Shown in pieces: positions 45,201 through 60,200 of a stretch of DNA of 64,000 bases. The notes beneath the pieces were generated by a model, which made no database searches, was not told the DNA's origin, and saw only the letters and a program-made list of their open reading frames with translations. The position numbers and the translations under genes were made by a program. The stretch spans positions 7,065,501 through 7,129,500 of the forward strand of contig NC_092602.1 in the NCBI RefSeq assembly GCF_047663525.1, read 5' to 3'. The stretch comes from Anas platyrhynchos (taxonomy: Eukaryota > Chordata > Aves > Anseriformes > Anatidae). The stretch's first letter is position 1; the number at the start of each line of letters is the position of its first letter.

Positions 45201-48200
45201 CCAGAGAAACTGAATGTCTTAGACTCCTTGGCTCACAGCCTGAAAGCCTGGTATTTCCAAGTGGTCTGCCATCATTTAAGATGCAAAGGGCACAGGACAG
45301 CTCAGTTTCCAAGACTAGGCAAATTTATCTTGTAGAAAGCGAGGCCTAAGTATGTTACATCTGGCACAGCAACTCTGGGGTCACGTAGATGAAAATCTCA
45401 ATTTTGCTCTAGAGCAGATGTTTACAGGAAGTTCCCAGCTACAATACCAAGAAAAAATTCTACCAGCACAGCCACCTGAGGTGAACTACAGATCTCAAAA
45501 AGCAGCCAAATCGTCCGCAGAAATCTCTCCCTTTCCAAGTGCAGCATGAAAGCAATTTCATCCAATCTTACCTAGAGAAGTGAAGTATCTCCCTTAAATT
45601 TTCCCACTGTGTTGCTTTGGCTACAGAGCCCCATTCAGACCCATTCTCTAGCCCCTTCTTCAGCTGGAGATTTAACTGCCAGAGGCACTACTACTGGCTC
45701 TGCACCAAACCCACTGCAGGGGGGATGGATTTGCAGTACTCACTTGCAGCAGTTCGGGTAGACCACACCAGCAAAGAATTCCATGCCAACGATGGCGAAG
45801 CAGTAGTAGAAGATCAGCAGGGTTAAACCTAGGCTAGAGGCAAAAAAACACAAAGAGCAACTCTTCAGTAGCACAGTACTGAGGGAGGCAAAACAAAGTC
45901 ACAGGCTAGCTGCTCTGGAAGGATTTCTAAAAGCACTGAAAACCCCAGACCACCCTCTCTGCCAGCACTGCCCTGCAGTTCTTTGTGCTTTCATTCATCA
46001 AGTCCTTGGACAAGGAGCTTGCCACTCACTGAAGAGAGAGAAGTTCTAAGAAACTAGAGAACAGCCTGGATTCTCTCCCAGTTTATGTTCTGCTAAGCAA
46101 ACTTCTCTCCACAGTTTTTCTAACAAAAACCAAACCACAACAAACTGTTCTGCCCTCTCCACATCCTTCAATGCAGGGACAGCACCAAGAACAAGGCTCT
46201 CTAGCTAACACTCCACCACCGAGCTCCTCCCAATGCCCTACCATTTAACAATAATGCTCTAGAGTGGCTGTACTAAAGACAGTGAGACAGCTGGGGCTGG
46301 GCATATTTGTGCCAATGTTCCTCCCACACAGGTCTCCCCTCTCACCAAAAGCTGAGGGAGGAAAAATTAAACAACACCAACTCTTAGTCATTCTCCTAAC
46401 ATAAAAAAAAAAAAAAAAGGCATCCCAGAAGGGTTTCTTGCTGCTCCAAAAAATGGGAAGATTACCAGCACACTGCAACCTCAGCAGCACATCAAGCAAC
46501 AATCAATCAACAGGTCTGAGGACAAAACCTTTGGAAGGTTTGGCAGGGCCGTGTCCTGATCCCAGCCCTAGACACTTAACCTTTGCCCCTCTCTCCCCCT
46601 GCTGCTGTCCAAAGAGATTAAGTCAGTACCTGGCCATCCTGGGGAACAACTCAAACATGGTGTCCAGGACATTCCTGTAGCGTTTCTTCAATTTAAAGAG
46701 CCTGAAAGGAGAAGCCAGAGAAGTTAACCTACGCACTGAAAGCTGTCGGGAATAGTTAAAAAGAGCATCACAGTTCTCTGCATCTCCCAGGTTAATGATC
46801 AGGGAAGGTTTCCTGACACTAAACCCACACAATCTGCACTGGTTCAAGTGGTCTCTGTTCATCTGACAACGTCCTGTTGCTTCATCTGGATGTTTATGGC
46901 ACAGCCAAGTAAGTGCTTACAGGATTAAGGAATCTTAAGGAAAGGCCCACATCTACTTAAGCAGCATGAAGCATAAATAGCTTTTTTTTTTTTTTATATA
47001 TAAAAAAAAGTTGTAAGAACCCAAACTAGACCTATGCACAGGGTAAGGATTCATCACTCTTTTCCCTAGACACAAGCTTTTCTGTGTTTACCTCACGACC
47101 CAGTAAAAATTGATGAAAGAAAACACACATTGTGCCTGCTAATTTCGGATTTGGCAAACCCCTCGGCCTTCACAGAGCAGCACAGTTGCCAAACACAGGT
47201 TTTCTGTTGCTCCCCTGCCAAAGCATTTCCACTCTCCCACCCCCCCGCCTTCGAGTGTCATGAAGTGTTCTTTAAATCCTCACTGAAGAGCTAAACTACA
47301 TTAGCTCGCCTTTAATGAAACAATATTTTGCTTCTCAGATGCCTTCCACAGCTCTCAGATCCTTCTGTCAAGGCGAATGTACCTCTGTAACAGCCTCAAA
47401 ACGAGAGGGTTAATCAGACCCATCTCACTGAGCTGCAGAGAGGTTACAGGCCCCAGCCTTGCTTAAAGGGTGAGGTACAACTGAGCAGGGTTGTGCTTCA
47501 CCCTAGAAAACAGTACCCTTTGAAAACTGTAATTTCTGGTAATTCAAGAGAAATTATTAAGCTGGCTGAGACCGCCTCACCCCGACAGAAGAGCTTTTCT
47601 CTGAACAGCATCAGACAATTTAGAGGAGGTGTAAGAACCCCACGAAGGCAGACATAGGATAATCTGTCCCTGGTAAATCCCTTGATCTCTATTAGAGATC
47701 AGCTTAAGCTCCAAAGCACGGGGTTTCATATCCCATCCCAAGTTTTTATCTTGGGTTTTGATGGCGCTGGCTAATCTCCTTACCCTGCGCGATTCCTGGT
47801 CGTGCCATGGTCAGGTACCCACAGAGCAATCCTTGCCCCCTCCTGGTAAGGAGCTCAGTGCCCAGCTGGACCGATGGCAAACAAACCTGCCTGTTTTCTT
47901 CCCCAACCTGCTCTCTGTGCTCCCTGTCTCACCTCAGCAGCTGGAGAGGTCGCAGGACCACGATGAAGTAGAACGGCTCCATGTTAAATGCCAGCGCCAT
48001 AAGCCCCAGGAACGCAAACAGGGTCACTGAGAAGTCAAAGCTGGAAAAGAAAAAAAAATAAATGACATAAATGATATATCACTAATATTTCAGCAGAGAA
48101 GAGGTACTCGGGGCCACTCCAGCCTGACAGGATGCCCAAGGCCAAGCCCAGAAGCCTCACCCTCAGGCCTCAGAACTCATCTCAGCAGCCAGCCTCTCTA

Positions 48201-51200
48201 ACACACCAGTTTTCATCGCCTCTGAGTGTCAGCGCACACTTACAGATTCCAGCCTGAGGACAGGTACTCGACGGGCCCCAGCCCAGTGGTTTTCAGGAGC
48301 AGCTCCACGCCGTAGACTGTAAAAGGAGATGAGAGCCATGACCAGAAATTAGCAGCATCACAAGGAGGGCTTATGCAAAGGCTCGCCCTCTGCATAAGAT
48401 ACATGGTCCTTTCAGTACAGGACCTTATTCTTGGTCAGATGCCAAAAGCAACATTTTCCCTCCAAACCAACATGTTTTCCTGTACGTGGTGATTTCTCTT
48501 CAGGGCAGCTGACAAAGCAGTTACTTGGCTAACAAGCTGTAAATGTTCAGGCACAAGCTCCCATACAAGAGGCCAGAGAGCTGTGTAATAAATTCAGGCC
48601 TGCTTGGGTATTTCCTTTATCTCAGGGGAACAAATACGACCTCCACCCCTTAGCCTAGGCCTGACCTGCAGCGACAGATCCTTTCAAAGAGGAGCTATCT
48701 AACAGCCTCTCTGTCCTGGCAGCGCTCTGTGAGCATGCAGGTTAAAAAACCTAAACAAAGCCAACAATACCACAATGACAGGGAGGCACCCCTGGCTGCA
48801 GCAGCTCAGGGAGCTGTAGAGCAGTGCAGCGCTCACGTGGGTCTATGTGTATGCTGACAAACTCTGCCAGGCACAGGATCATTCTAGATGGAGTCTGTAC
48901 ACCTGTTTTTACTCCAAACTGCACGATCTTCTGGCAACTGCCTATTCCCTTCCCAACTCATTACGAAGTGAGATATTTCTGTTGGGTGGCACCTACTTAC
49001 TTGTGAGGAAGACTATGTAGCTCCACGGGACGTTTCTGGAGAAGAAATTCCCTCCTGCAAGACACAAGAACAACTTCTGGCCTCCCCTTCATTCAGTCAC
49101 CCAGCAGCGTAGTCAAGACAGCAAGCTGCAACATTTCCTACCTTGCAGCATGAAGGTTTCGACAAGAATCCAAATTCCATTCACAGCCACCACAGTATCT
49201 GGAAAACAAAGTGAAAATCGATGAGTGGCAGGGTCAACATTTCCAACTCAGCTATCAAGTTGAATTTGTAACTTGGAAGAGTCACAACCTTCCACTCAGG
49301 CTTTTCCCAGGCTGTCAAACAAATGCAGCACTGCTGTCTTCTAAAGTAAACAAAACTAAAACAATGACCAGGTTCACGCTCAATCATTTGTTCACCAAGA
49401 ATTATTTTACACACAAGTAACAACATGGCAAAATACTTCAGCTTCGTCCTAGTTCTGGAACAAGATCTTGAGAAGCACTAGGTCCCCAACAGTGCAAAGC
49501 CCCTGTCAGCTTGGATCTGTAACTGCTCCCCAGTGTTCAGCTCTCAGGAGCTGAAGGTGCAGGATTTATCCTTTTCATTCAGATGTCCACATCTCTTCCC
49601 TTCTCCCTAGTTTAGCACCCTAATTTATAAAAATCAGTCTCCTCCAATGTTCAAATTACTCCAAATTACTGAGTAGGAAGAGACCGTGTAGAACATAACA
49701 AGGAGCACCACAAGTAAGCACTCCTCCTCCTTCTCGAGAGAGAAGAAGAGATTCTCCCAGGCAGAGCAGTTGCCAAGCAATCCCTCCAGCAGCAACAATG
49801 CTCGCACCTTCTCAAGTGCCAGCAGAACAAGAAGGCTGCCTGGCAAGGCAGTTCCTTATCCAGCATCCTTCAGCTGCAAGATAAAAACCTCAAGGCTTGT
49901 GAAACCTAACCGCCAACGTATCCCAACGCAGTGAGCCGATCCCTACGCAGCCAGCCCACAAGTAGGTTATAAAGCAGCCTCTGCAGGAGACTCAACACAG
50001 CAGCAGTTGGTGTGAGCATGTTTTCCCTCCCTCTCCACCCAAACTCCAGATTTTGCAGAGGAACCACAGCTCAGACCAAAGACCAGACCACACCGTGCTG
50101 AGTCCTTGGAGGGCTGAGCACAGACAGTGCCCCGGCACGAGATCAAGGGAGTGTGGCAGAGAGAGAGCAAGCTTGTTGCTGCTACTTACACATGGTGTAC
50201 TGGAACACGCGGGAATTCACGAGGATGTTGATGCCTGCACAAAGGAAAGTACAGCAAAATGCATGTTAATGCAGTCCTCTGTGTCTCACGCACAGCTTCC
50301 TCTATCTTCTCCTTGAGACGTTTTTCACATCAGTGCTCAGCACAGAAGCTAAGCAGATCTGTAGAACAGAAACTTTTGCTTCTTGGGACCAAGGTGAATT
50401 TGGTTTAGATTTTTAGTGGCAGTGAACTCGCTATCCTTAACCATCTAGATGCCTCCCCCTGCCTCTATGCACTAGTTCTGTGATGCGGACAGAGGTAAAA
50501 ACAGCTGACGAAGCACTGCCCACGTTTGAAACAACACGTGCTGCCAAGGAGAGCTGAGTGCATTAGCAGAGATCCACAGGGCTCCTACAGCAGCTGTGCG
50601 TGTGGATCAGGATGCTGCTAACTGCTTCCCACCAGCATACCCATGATTTCGGTGTTGGTGTTCTTATTTCTGAGTGCCTACGTTCAATCAGGTAACCTGG
50701 GACACGGGAGATGTTACATTTGCAAGGCAGACAGCACTGATGGCTGTTGCACATCTCCTTCCCCCTCCTTAGCAGCTGCACTTGATCTGTACAAGCACTG
50801 CAATTCCATGTTGGGACCAGGAAGCCCCGTGGCTTCTTGGCAAACAAATCCCACTGCACTGTCACAAACCCTGCTAGATTCAGGGCTCGTACATCACAGC
50901 TAGCCTCGGGGCTGAAAAAGGAGTACAGCCCTCCCTTGACCTCAGGGTCTGGTTCACCACAGAGCTTCTGCTAAGAGGTGTCTCACTCTGAGGAAGCTGG
51001 GGTTTGGGTCAGGGCACAGGGAGTCTGTAAAGAAATCTCCCTTGGAGGCTCTGAATACACAGAGTTGGTTAGTGGGCCTCCCCTCAAGCTGTTTACCTTG
51101 GACGTTTCAGCACAGGTACATAAGAAGTCCCTTCAGAGAGCCCTGTCTTTATAGAGAAAAGCTCTTCTTACTAGTTGAATGTGTGCTGTCATTAAACCCC

Positions 51201-54200
51201 AGCCAGTACCTTTAAAAATAAGGAAAGCTGTCCGGGGAAGGTCATCAAACCAGTGCTCGCGATTTCGTTTTGCCTGGAAGCAGAACAGCCACAATCAAAA
51301 GAAGTCAAAGCTATTTTCACCCCAAAAATACAGCAGTTGAGACCTACCTTATCCACATCACCTGCTTTTAGACTGCCTTTGTTTCTCATCCACTTTCTCT
51401 TTAATCACTGGCCTCCTTTGCTCCCCCCCCCGACACACTTCCCGTTTTCCACCCCATTAATACTCACCTTCCATTTTAAGCCAACAACTTCATAGAAATT
51501 GTAAAAATCCTTTAGACTGCAAAACAAAAAGAAACATCTGATCAGAGCCTTAAAGATGATTACATCCTTAAGTGTCCTTGCCAGGCACCATCAGCAGAAA
51601 GTCCCTGGCAATTATTAACTCCTTATTAGAGCTGCAGCCACTGCTGGTAAGTCAACACTGACCTCTTCTTGGTGTGGCCAGAGGTTGCTGACTGACAGTA
51701 ACCAGAGCTGCATGCTTTTAGGTGTCTGAAAGCACGGATGCTGGAATTCTCAGGCTCTTGCCAGTGCCATTAGGTGCCTAAATTTAAGAACTCAGTCCTT
51801 CTCCTCGTGCCATTTTCAGTATGTCTCCATGGCACTTGACTTGAAGGAGAAGCATCAGCACCAGTTTCACGGGAAACATTCGCTCTGTGGCCAGAACAAA
51901 TTAAAAGAAGGAGCAGGTCTCCTGCTCTAATTCCCTCTACTTCCATGCTGGCTCGAGTTAGCTGCACCCACCCACCAGAATGGTAATTCTCTGCCTCATA
52001 ACGCAGAGGATGACAGTCCTGAAAGCACCAGCAGAACCAGATTTTAATTAACAAAACCCTAGGGGACACAGCCAGCTGCTGGAATAACAAAAACTTGTTA
52101 AGCTGCGAGGCTGCGCTGTGTGAAGAAATGCTCCTTGCAGGCTCTAATGCTGTTCCTCAATTTCCCACTCCTCTGTTCTGGCAGGGAAAGTGGGAAGCAG
52201 AGGATGCCTGGCGACTGCCAGCAGAGCACTGTATCCACAAGAGGGCATGCAGGAACGCCATCACCTCTGCAGAAAAACCCTCAATTCCCAGGGCACCCAT
52301 CCCTCCAAGCTTCCTAATTCCCCAACTCAAATCTTTTCAGGCACAGAACTCCATTGCCACACTCCAGACCAGTTTCCTTCCATGAACTCAGCCATCCTCT
52401 CTGAGGGATAGCCTCAGAGTGTGAGGCAACATCCCTGCTCAGGGCGCAGCAGCGAGAGCATCCTACCTGAGTAAAGGAGTGTTACTTTGATTCAGTGCTT
52501 TGAACGTGAGATACCGCTCTCGGGTGCACATCCGAGGCTTGTAAAACCGCAACAGCCCTTCAAAATGCTTGAAGGAAATTCCAGACGGCCTCTAGAAAAC
52601 AAGGAAATGTCATGAGCAGGGACATCAGACAGAAACACGTACACACTTACATGTTCAACTCTCACTCTGGATTTGTTTTAAGCAGGATTTTTACATTACC
52701 ATAAGATGCCATTATAAATAAGCCTGAAAAGTACCCTAAACCATCACCCAAAAATACTGCATTTATCCCAGAACACAGATCAGAAAGCTCTCCTGGCAAA
52801 TCAGACCCTCCCAACAAATGCAGAGCTGTTCTGTGCTGCCCCGCCCCGTGAAAACTGTCCAGCCAGACATCCCCAGCAGAGTTCAACTACTGTCTCTGAG
52901 AGAACAGCAGATATTCTAACTGGCCCTGTTACTGGCATGATTTTCGGAATATAAGCTCTTCCTCAGAAAGTGCTAATATAACAAATACGCCCTAAACATG
53001 AACTAATTTATTAGAGGAAAGTTGGTTATTCTTGGGCCTTATTTCTCTTCTTGCTCCATAAGTTAACCACAAAATCAATGCTGTCCCCCAGTGCTTTGTC
53101 CCTTAAAGCCCTGTAGGCGAATTCTGTCTCCACCATTTATTCACGCAGTATCTGGCAACTGAACCGTCTCTTCACACGCATAACCCGTCCCTCCTCTAAA
53201 TATTGGTGCTCAAGAAGCAAGTCCTCGAGTGACCCACACTTGAGGGTGTAAATTAAGGAGAAATCAACAACCACATGCACTCCAGGACAAGCTTCCCTCA
53301 TTTACCAAGGTACTTCCACAGTCTCACATTGGGGCAGAAATTCAGGCTACTTTTTCCTCCAGAAAGATTAAAAACTAGTTGGACAAATAAAAAAAAAAAC
53401 AGTAGCCTTTGGTGGTTACGATCTGACCTCCCTCCCAGCACCCCCTGGGAGGTTCTGAGAGTCCCCGCAGGGCGCTGTACCTGTTTGGTGATGAGCAAGC
53501 GGTAGGCGTGCTGTATGGCCGTGCGCTTGTGCAGCAGCAAAGACTTAAACTTCCTCTTCTCAATGTCATTGAACGTGTCGAACACAACAGCAAGAAGCTG
53601 CGGAAAGAAGAGATGAGACACAAGTTTTGATCCGTATTCTGTACAGCTACCTGAGCCAAAGCTTCTGAAACAGGCAGGAATATCCAGTCCAGAGAGGCAA
53701 GGAGAGGCACTGCTGTGGGGGGAATCTTCTTACTGAAGCAGGATAGAGGTAGTGATGGCTCACCGAGCATAAGGACAAAAAAAAGATCAGGACGCACACT
53801 GCGCACACACTGATCCACTTCTTTGTTTGGAAGAGGCCCAGATATTTCTGGTCTCCTAACACTCACTAGTGGTTTTCAGAGGTAAGGCTGAATCCCACAT
53901 ATACTAACAGAAAATGGCATCAAAACGTTGCTAAAAATGCCCCAGTCTCTTTGGGAAGGGGGCTTTGAAGGCTGCTGTTTGGACTCATCCATCCATGGGA
54001 GCTTTGGCAAACATATCAGAACTATCCCTCCATCTAGCACAACAGTAGTGAAATCCCAGCCCATTACAAGCACCAAATCACTCACCTTGGGATGCAGAAT
54101 CCCCCAAGTCCTTCAACAACCCATTTTTCACAGCCCACATCCTCCCCTGAGCTGGTTTCAGCTCTGCTCTGGATGCTGAACGAAGCAGAGCGAGCACAGC

Positions 54201-57200
54201 AGCCGCACTCTCACGCTGCAGATATCAGCACTCTTCAAGTCCTGCCATCCTTAGCAATTCCATTCCCTTTTGAACTGATTTACAAAGGATTTCAGGCAAG
54301 CCCAGATAATAAAATGCCATTTTACGATAAATAATTAAGACAGAAAAGGACAGTAAATTTTGTGCAACCAAGTATGTCACTCCAAGCATGATATTAATGT
54401 GAGAGAGGCTGAAAGATGATAATATCATTCTGTTTTCTATGATTTAGTTCACTTCCTTGTGGTCAAACGTTAGACTCCTATCTGCAGCAGAGCTGCCATT
54501 TCTAGAATTATTCTGCCAAGGGGTCTCAGGTTATTATAGAGCACCCTTGGGAACGGGGAAGACTTGAGCAATGAACTCCAAATCCAGGCAGAGGGAAGTT
54601 AAGCGCTTCAACGGGGCACTCACCAAGTTCATGATGAAGTACAGCTCAATGGAGAGGTACACTATGAAGAAGACACAGGACCACGGGTTCCGGGCATAAG
54701 ATGGCATCATCACGTCAGGGAAACTGCATCCGAAAGACACAAATTTAAGTGCCTCAATACATCATGCTACACTTCCCACTACGTAGGCAAAAGCACAAGA
54801 CTCAGATGTGTGCACCCAGATCCATGGACCTACTCATTTCTGCAAAACCCATGGCTTCTCATGGCACTAGCAATGAGCAGCAAGAACACTGAGGCATGAT
54901 AAAAGGAAAAAAAGAAAAAAATATTTTCTGCACATCCCAAAAATCAAACGGGCCAAGGGGATTTGTAACATGGCTAGGGGTTGTGCTTGTACCAATGGCA
55001 GCCCTGGTGTAGAAGTACTACAGCATGACACCCTGAGATTTATTCCATCCTTTGCTAATTTCCTAATCCCCAGAGCTCTCCCAGACAGCAGATCAATATT
55101 TACCCACTGTCATTATCCCCCCTCTCCTAGATAGTGGAAGTGAAGCAGAGGAATAGGAAGTTACTTCACAACAGCAAACTGTCGGCTGACAAAGAAGCAC
55201 AAACAAACTTTCCCTCCTTGGACCCAGGCCTAATAAAGCTGTCTCCCCCTTATTGCCCTCGCAGTGATGAAGTGTTCGAGTGGCTTAGAGATAACTCCAC
55301 ATCTGAGGTCACAGTGGCCTAAAACAAAACGAAGTACCAGCTGTTCCCAGGCAGGCTAACCCAGGAAACCTCTCTCATGCAGGGGAAAGGAGTCACAGCT
55401 GGAGACAGACCATTTCTGCAGAGAAAGTCTGGACTCTGCTAGATTTCTTCTGGGACAGAGGCACAGACATCCTTTTCTAGCTCAGAACTTACTTTGAAGT
55501 GGTCAGAAGTACAAAGAGATTCACGAGGCTGTTCTCTAAGGTACTGAAGTACTGAAAGAAAAGGGAAAAAAATAAATGACAAAAATGCAAGCAGAATTTC
55601 GTAGTGACATTTTGTCCAAAAAATAAACCAAATGAAAACAACATCACTTGAATACAGGCACTTCTACTGTTCCCTGATGCCTCCTAGGAAAAAGGGTTCT
55701 TTAGCACTGGTCTTTTTTAAAGGTCTCTGAGAGATGGCATGTGAAGAGTTAAATCAATTGAAAGCTAACCTAAACATTTTTGCCGTCATATTCCCAGGAA
55801 GTTATAGATTCATAACACGAGGAACTTGGCTGCTGGACTTGGACAGTCACTGTGTGGAACGGCCAAGCTCCCACCCAAATAACTCCCTCCCCTGGGGATG
55901 GCAGCAGGTGGCCCATCCGCCTGAATTCAGACACCAAGAACAAGGAACGACGACCTGAGAGTTCCCTGTGGGACTTCCTCTCTCTGAAGAAGTCCCATGC
56001 GCTGCCTTCCCTGCCAGCAGGTGTTGACCCAGGGTAACTCTGCCAACTGCCTCGTCAGCCACGGCCCCTGCACTTTTTCCATTGCCAGCACCAGCTAACG
56101 TCTGCCCCCCCAGGCCACCACGTGGAAATAAGCCACGTCTGCACAATAATACTCGGTTCTGAACTGGTCAAACTGGGACTCAAGCTTCAGTTCCAGGTGA
56201 GAGATGCTTACCGGATCTGAGTGGTTAGGAGAAAACAAGTAAAAACCTAGAAGAAAACGGAGAGGAGAGGTGAGAAGACGTGTGGAAAAGAACAACAAGA
56301 AGTCTGTTTCAATTTCAAGCAGCAGTGACTAGTCTCTGTTCTCAAAGAGCAAAGTCACACCAACAGCCAGAAAGCACCATGAAGAGAGAATCTGTAAGGC
56401 CTTTTCTATACATGATTGCTAATATGGCTCATTGGCATTTCACTGATCCTTTTGGAAAACAAGCTTTTTGGGGATAGGATGGTAGCAGGTACACCACAGA
56501 CATTCAGCTCTTGAGAGTTCAGACTAAACTTACTGGGCTGAGAAAGAGATGATGGAAACAGAACATGGAGACCTCCAGCACACACACCATGAACTATCTT
56601 CTGGAAGAGGTCAAAAGGACCTTTGCTACAGAATCAAACAGCGATCTCCTAGATTTTTTTTAGCTCTAAATAATTCTGCTTTCCTGGTGACTGCAGGTAA
56701 AGTGGGACACATGGAAGACCCTGGCAGGACCCTGAATCTGATCAGGTTTATATTCATCGTTCATGTCTGTGCTGCTTTTGGAGAACTGGTTGAGAGCATC
56801 CTAACTCCTTATTTCCATAAGTACAACTCACCCAGGATGGCAAAGATCACCATGAAGAAAAGCAGGAGGAGAAGAATGTCAATAAACGGTGGGAGGGACT
56901 GGAAGATCTGTCGCAGGTTTCTGAAAAAGGAGGGAAAAAAAATGAGGAAAAAAAGGAGAAAACATGGATAAACCAAAACTCGTATATTTTCTCTTCCAGG
57001 TGGGAAGGGGAAAAAAAAAAAAAAAGAGTGCTTTTCCTCCACCTATTGCTAGGCGTGACAGCAGAAGAGCCAGCCAGCTGACCGCTCACCTCCTCACGGC
57101 GCCGCAGTAGCGGCAGTCCACCAGGAAGATGCAGCGCAGAGCCCTCGTTATGCGGACATGCGAGGTTTGGCGCACCAGCACCACGATGGCCTCGATGAAC

Positions 57201-60200
57201 TGCACAAACAGCACGCAAGTCTGCAAGAAAAAAAAAAAAAAAGGGGGGTTAATAAGAGGCACAGCTGCAGTCTCCTTCTGGAAAGGCAAAGCTCTCACTG
57301 ACCACCCATTTATTTGCATCTCCCAGAGCTTAGGAACCTCACACGAATTATTTGGCTTTGGGACACATGGCTGAGCGATGCTGCTACAGGAAGGCCAGCA
57401 GTTACTGCGGTTCTTTGGTTCTCAGAGGTGCTGAAGGAAAAAACGACAACGCCCAGAGGGACAGCTTACCTTCACCATCGTCCTCTTGTGCCTAATGAAG
57501 GTGTGGAAGCCCAGCCACCTCATCTTCATGGAGAGCTCAAAGACCACCACCATCAACGCAAACAGCTCCAGGGTTGCGTGGACCTGTTAGGGCACAAACC
57601 TTAAACCTGGGCTTCTGGCTACAGGCACATCAGAGGCCATGCTTCCACCCCTTTTTTCTAGCATCACTGTTGTCAAACTCAGAGCACTGAGTGCACATGG
57701 GAAAACCCAAAGACACTCTTAAAGCCAGTACAGTGCTCTGCTTTCACAGTCTGTATGTTTATTGCTTTGTGCTTCTGTTAAAGCCAGTTGAATATTCCTC
57801 TAGTCAGCATCAGCCCAGCATTTCCTAGAAAACCACACAGCTTTTGGACTTGAAAAACATAAAAAACATATATATTTGAAACAGAAGGGCAAGACACTAG
57901 CAACTCGAGCAGAAATGCTTTTTAAAAGTTTGGGACTGCATTTTTATTTATTTATTTATTTATTTATTGGTGAAATGCAGGAAGGAGATCTGCTTGGCAG
58001 ACTGAATTTACATGGAGAATAGTTTTTTCTTGACACAGAAGTTCTGGACAACCACAGAGAGTGTCCTGATCAAGCTCAGGAACAGAACAGCAACTTCTGG
58101 CAGTGCTGATGGACCCCTTCTCTGTTGGAAGATGCAGAACTGGGCTATGAAGATGCCCTTTTCTTACAACCTCAGCATTAGTCATAGCTCAAAACCCCAA
58201 TGCATTTAAGGAGCCCTGACTCATTCTGAGGAACACTTTAACCCAAAGGCTGTCACAAACTCTTCTGCACCCTGGCATGCTCTTAGGATGCAACTAGAAC
58301 TACCAGCTCCAACAGCAGGTGGAGGTTCTCCCACAAGCAGCATCAGCTCCTAGCGCTGTGCCTGACAGTGGCACCTGCTGGCTGGGGACCAACAACAGGA
58401 CACAAAACTGTTTGTGCATCCCTTATCTAAACCCACATTTTGTCAGGGTTAGACAAAACTTCACCTCACTTAAATACATTACAAGAAAAGTGCTCAAGAC
58501 ATCAGGAGGACGGGACACAAGGTTTAGCAAACTGGTTCTCAGCTTGGGCCAGGTGCGTTCTAGGGAGCAGCGACACCCCTGGGATAACAGCACCAACACA
58601 AGGACAGTAAAACCACCCTGTGAAAGCACACAGACTTCAGAGCTACCTCAAGAAAAAGGAAAAGCCACACTTTTCTCCACAGTTACAAAATTTAAGATCT
58701 GCACAGGCTAGATAATGTAGCTGTGTCACTTTCACAGTTGCTCTATGCACATCAGGTTAAAAAAAAAACACACAACAAAAAGGATGTTTTGCTGGCTGGC
58801 ATATCTGCTCTCAGCCAATTTAGAGAACAAGCCAGATGGGTTTTTTCCCATCTGCTACCTCCTTCCTTTATGTCTAACCTTTTTCCTCTTACCCACCCCT
58901 GCAAAACAAGCAAACTTCTTCATTATGCCCCCAAGTACTTACGAAGATGCCAAGGCGGAGCATAGGAACAGCTGGCGCCTCGCACAGAGACAGCAACAGG
59001 AGCAGCAGTGCCGTGCTCAGCTCCATCAGGTAGAAAAGGTGATTGTGTGCAAAGAGGTAGGCAGCAAGTGCTTTGGCATTTTTGGGGTGAGTGAAGAACT
59101 TGTCGTTGTTTTCTCCTTCCTAGAGCAACAGGAGTAATAAGGAGAAGAGCACCAGTGACTGTCAGCTCTGTACCTGAGTTTTCCACCCAAAGAACAGACT
59201 TTTATAAGGACTGGCCTCAATTCCCAATGGGCTATTCCCACCTCACAGCCTGACATTCATTTGTTTATTGAGGAATGAACTCCACACTCGTGGGGCATCC
59301 CCTTCCGTTCCTCAGCACATTTCAGTAATGAACTCGTTAACATCCACCAGCCCCCGCTTCAGGAACCCTTGAGGTTTTCCAAAAGGAGGAAGAGCCCTGA
59401 AGGAGTTTACAAAGGCAGGAGGAATCTTCAGTCGACATCCCAGCGCAAACACTGCACCTCATCTATTTGCAACCACTTCCACACGTTTGCAGCTCTCTTT
59501 GATTAAAGTTCTCCAGGACAGAACAGAAAAACACACAGATAAGCTCTGGGGCACCTGGCTGACAGTCGCTCCTCCTTATCTGGGCCTCGACGAATGCCTG
59601 AGAGAAAACATGCTTGGGAGCCCTGGCAGCGAAGGAAGGGAGCAGAGAGACAGACTCCATGAAAAATTAACAGGTCTCTATGCTGATTTATCATTTCCTC
59701 TTAAAGAGAGAGCTTAATTAATGTTAAAAGGTCAGATACTCCATCTTAACAGTTTGCCTTCAACTGATTTTAAACAGCTGCGCTGTTGCTATTTTTAATT
59801 CTAGGACAAAACTTAGCTCGGGGAGAATTTAGAAAAGATTTTTTTGTGAAGAAGCATCCAGCTGCTTCTCCTGTCTTGAGCCGAGGGTTTAAGCAAGGGA
59901 AGCCACTCACAGGAAGCTTGCTGGCTCTTGGAAAACGTCAAATGAGAACATTTTTCCCCAGCTGGGACACTCAGGTACACACACACACTTTTCTTTCTGA
60001 ATGAATACCTTTCCACCCAAGAAGAATCGCTATAATTGCAAAATGGATAACAAGATCCACAAACAGGACCTCCTTTAAGAGGTGAAGCGTTCTCAAGACT
60101 AATTCAAAAGAGGGTTTCAAACATTTCTCATTTAGGCGCCTCGCAGCCAAGCTCACACTCTGAGTAAGAACAAACAAACACTGCCAGGTCAGGGAGCCAG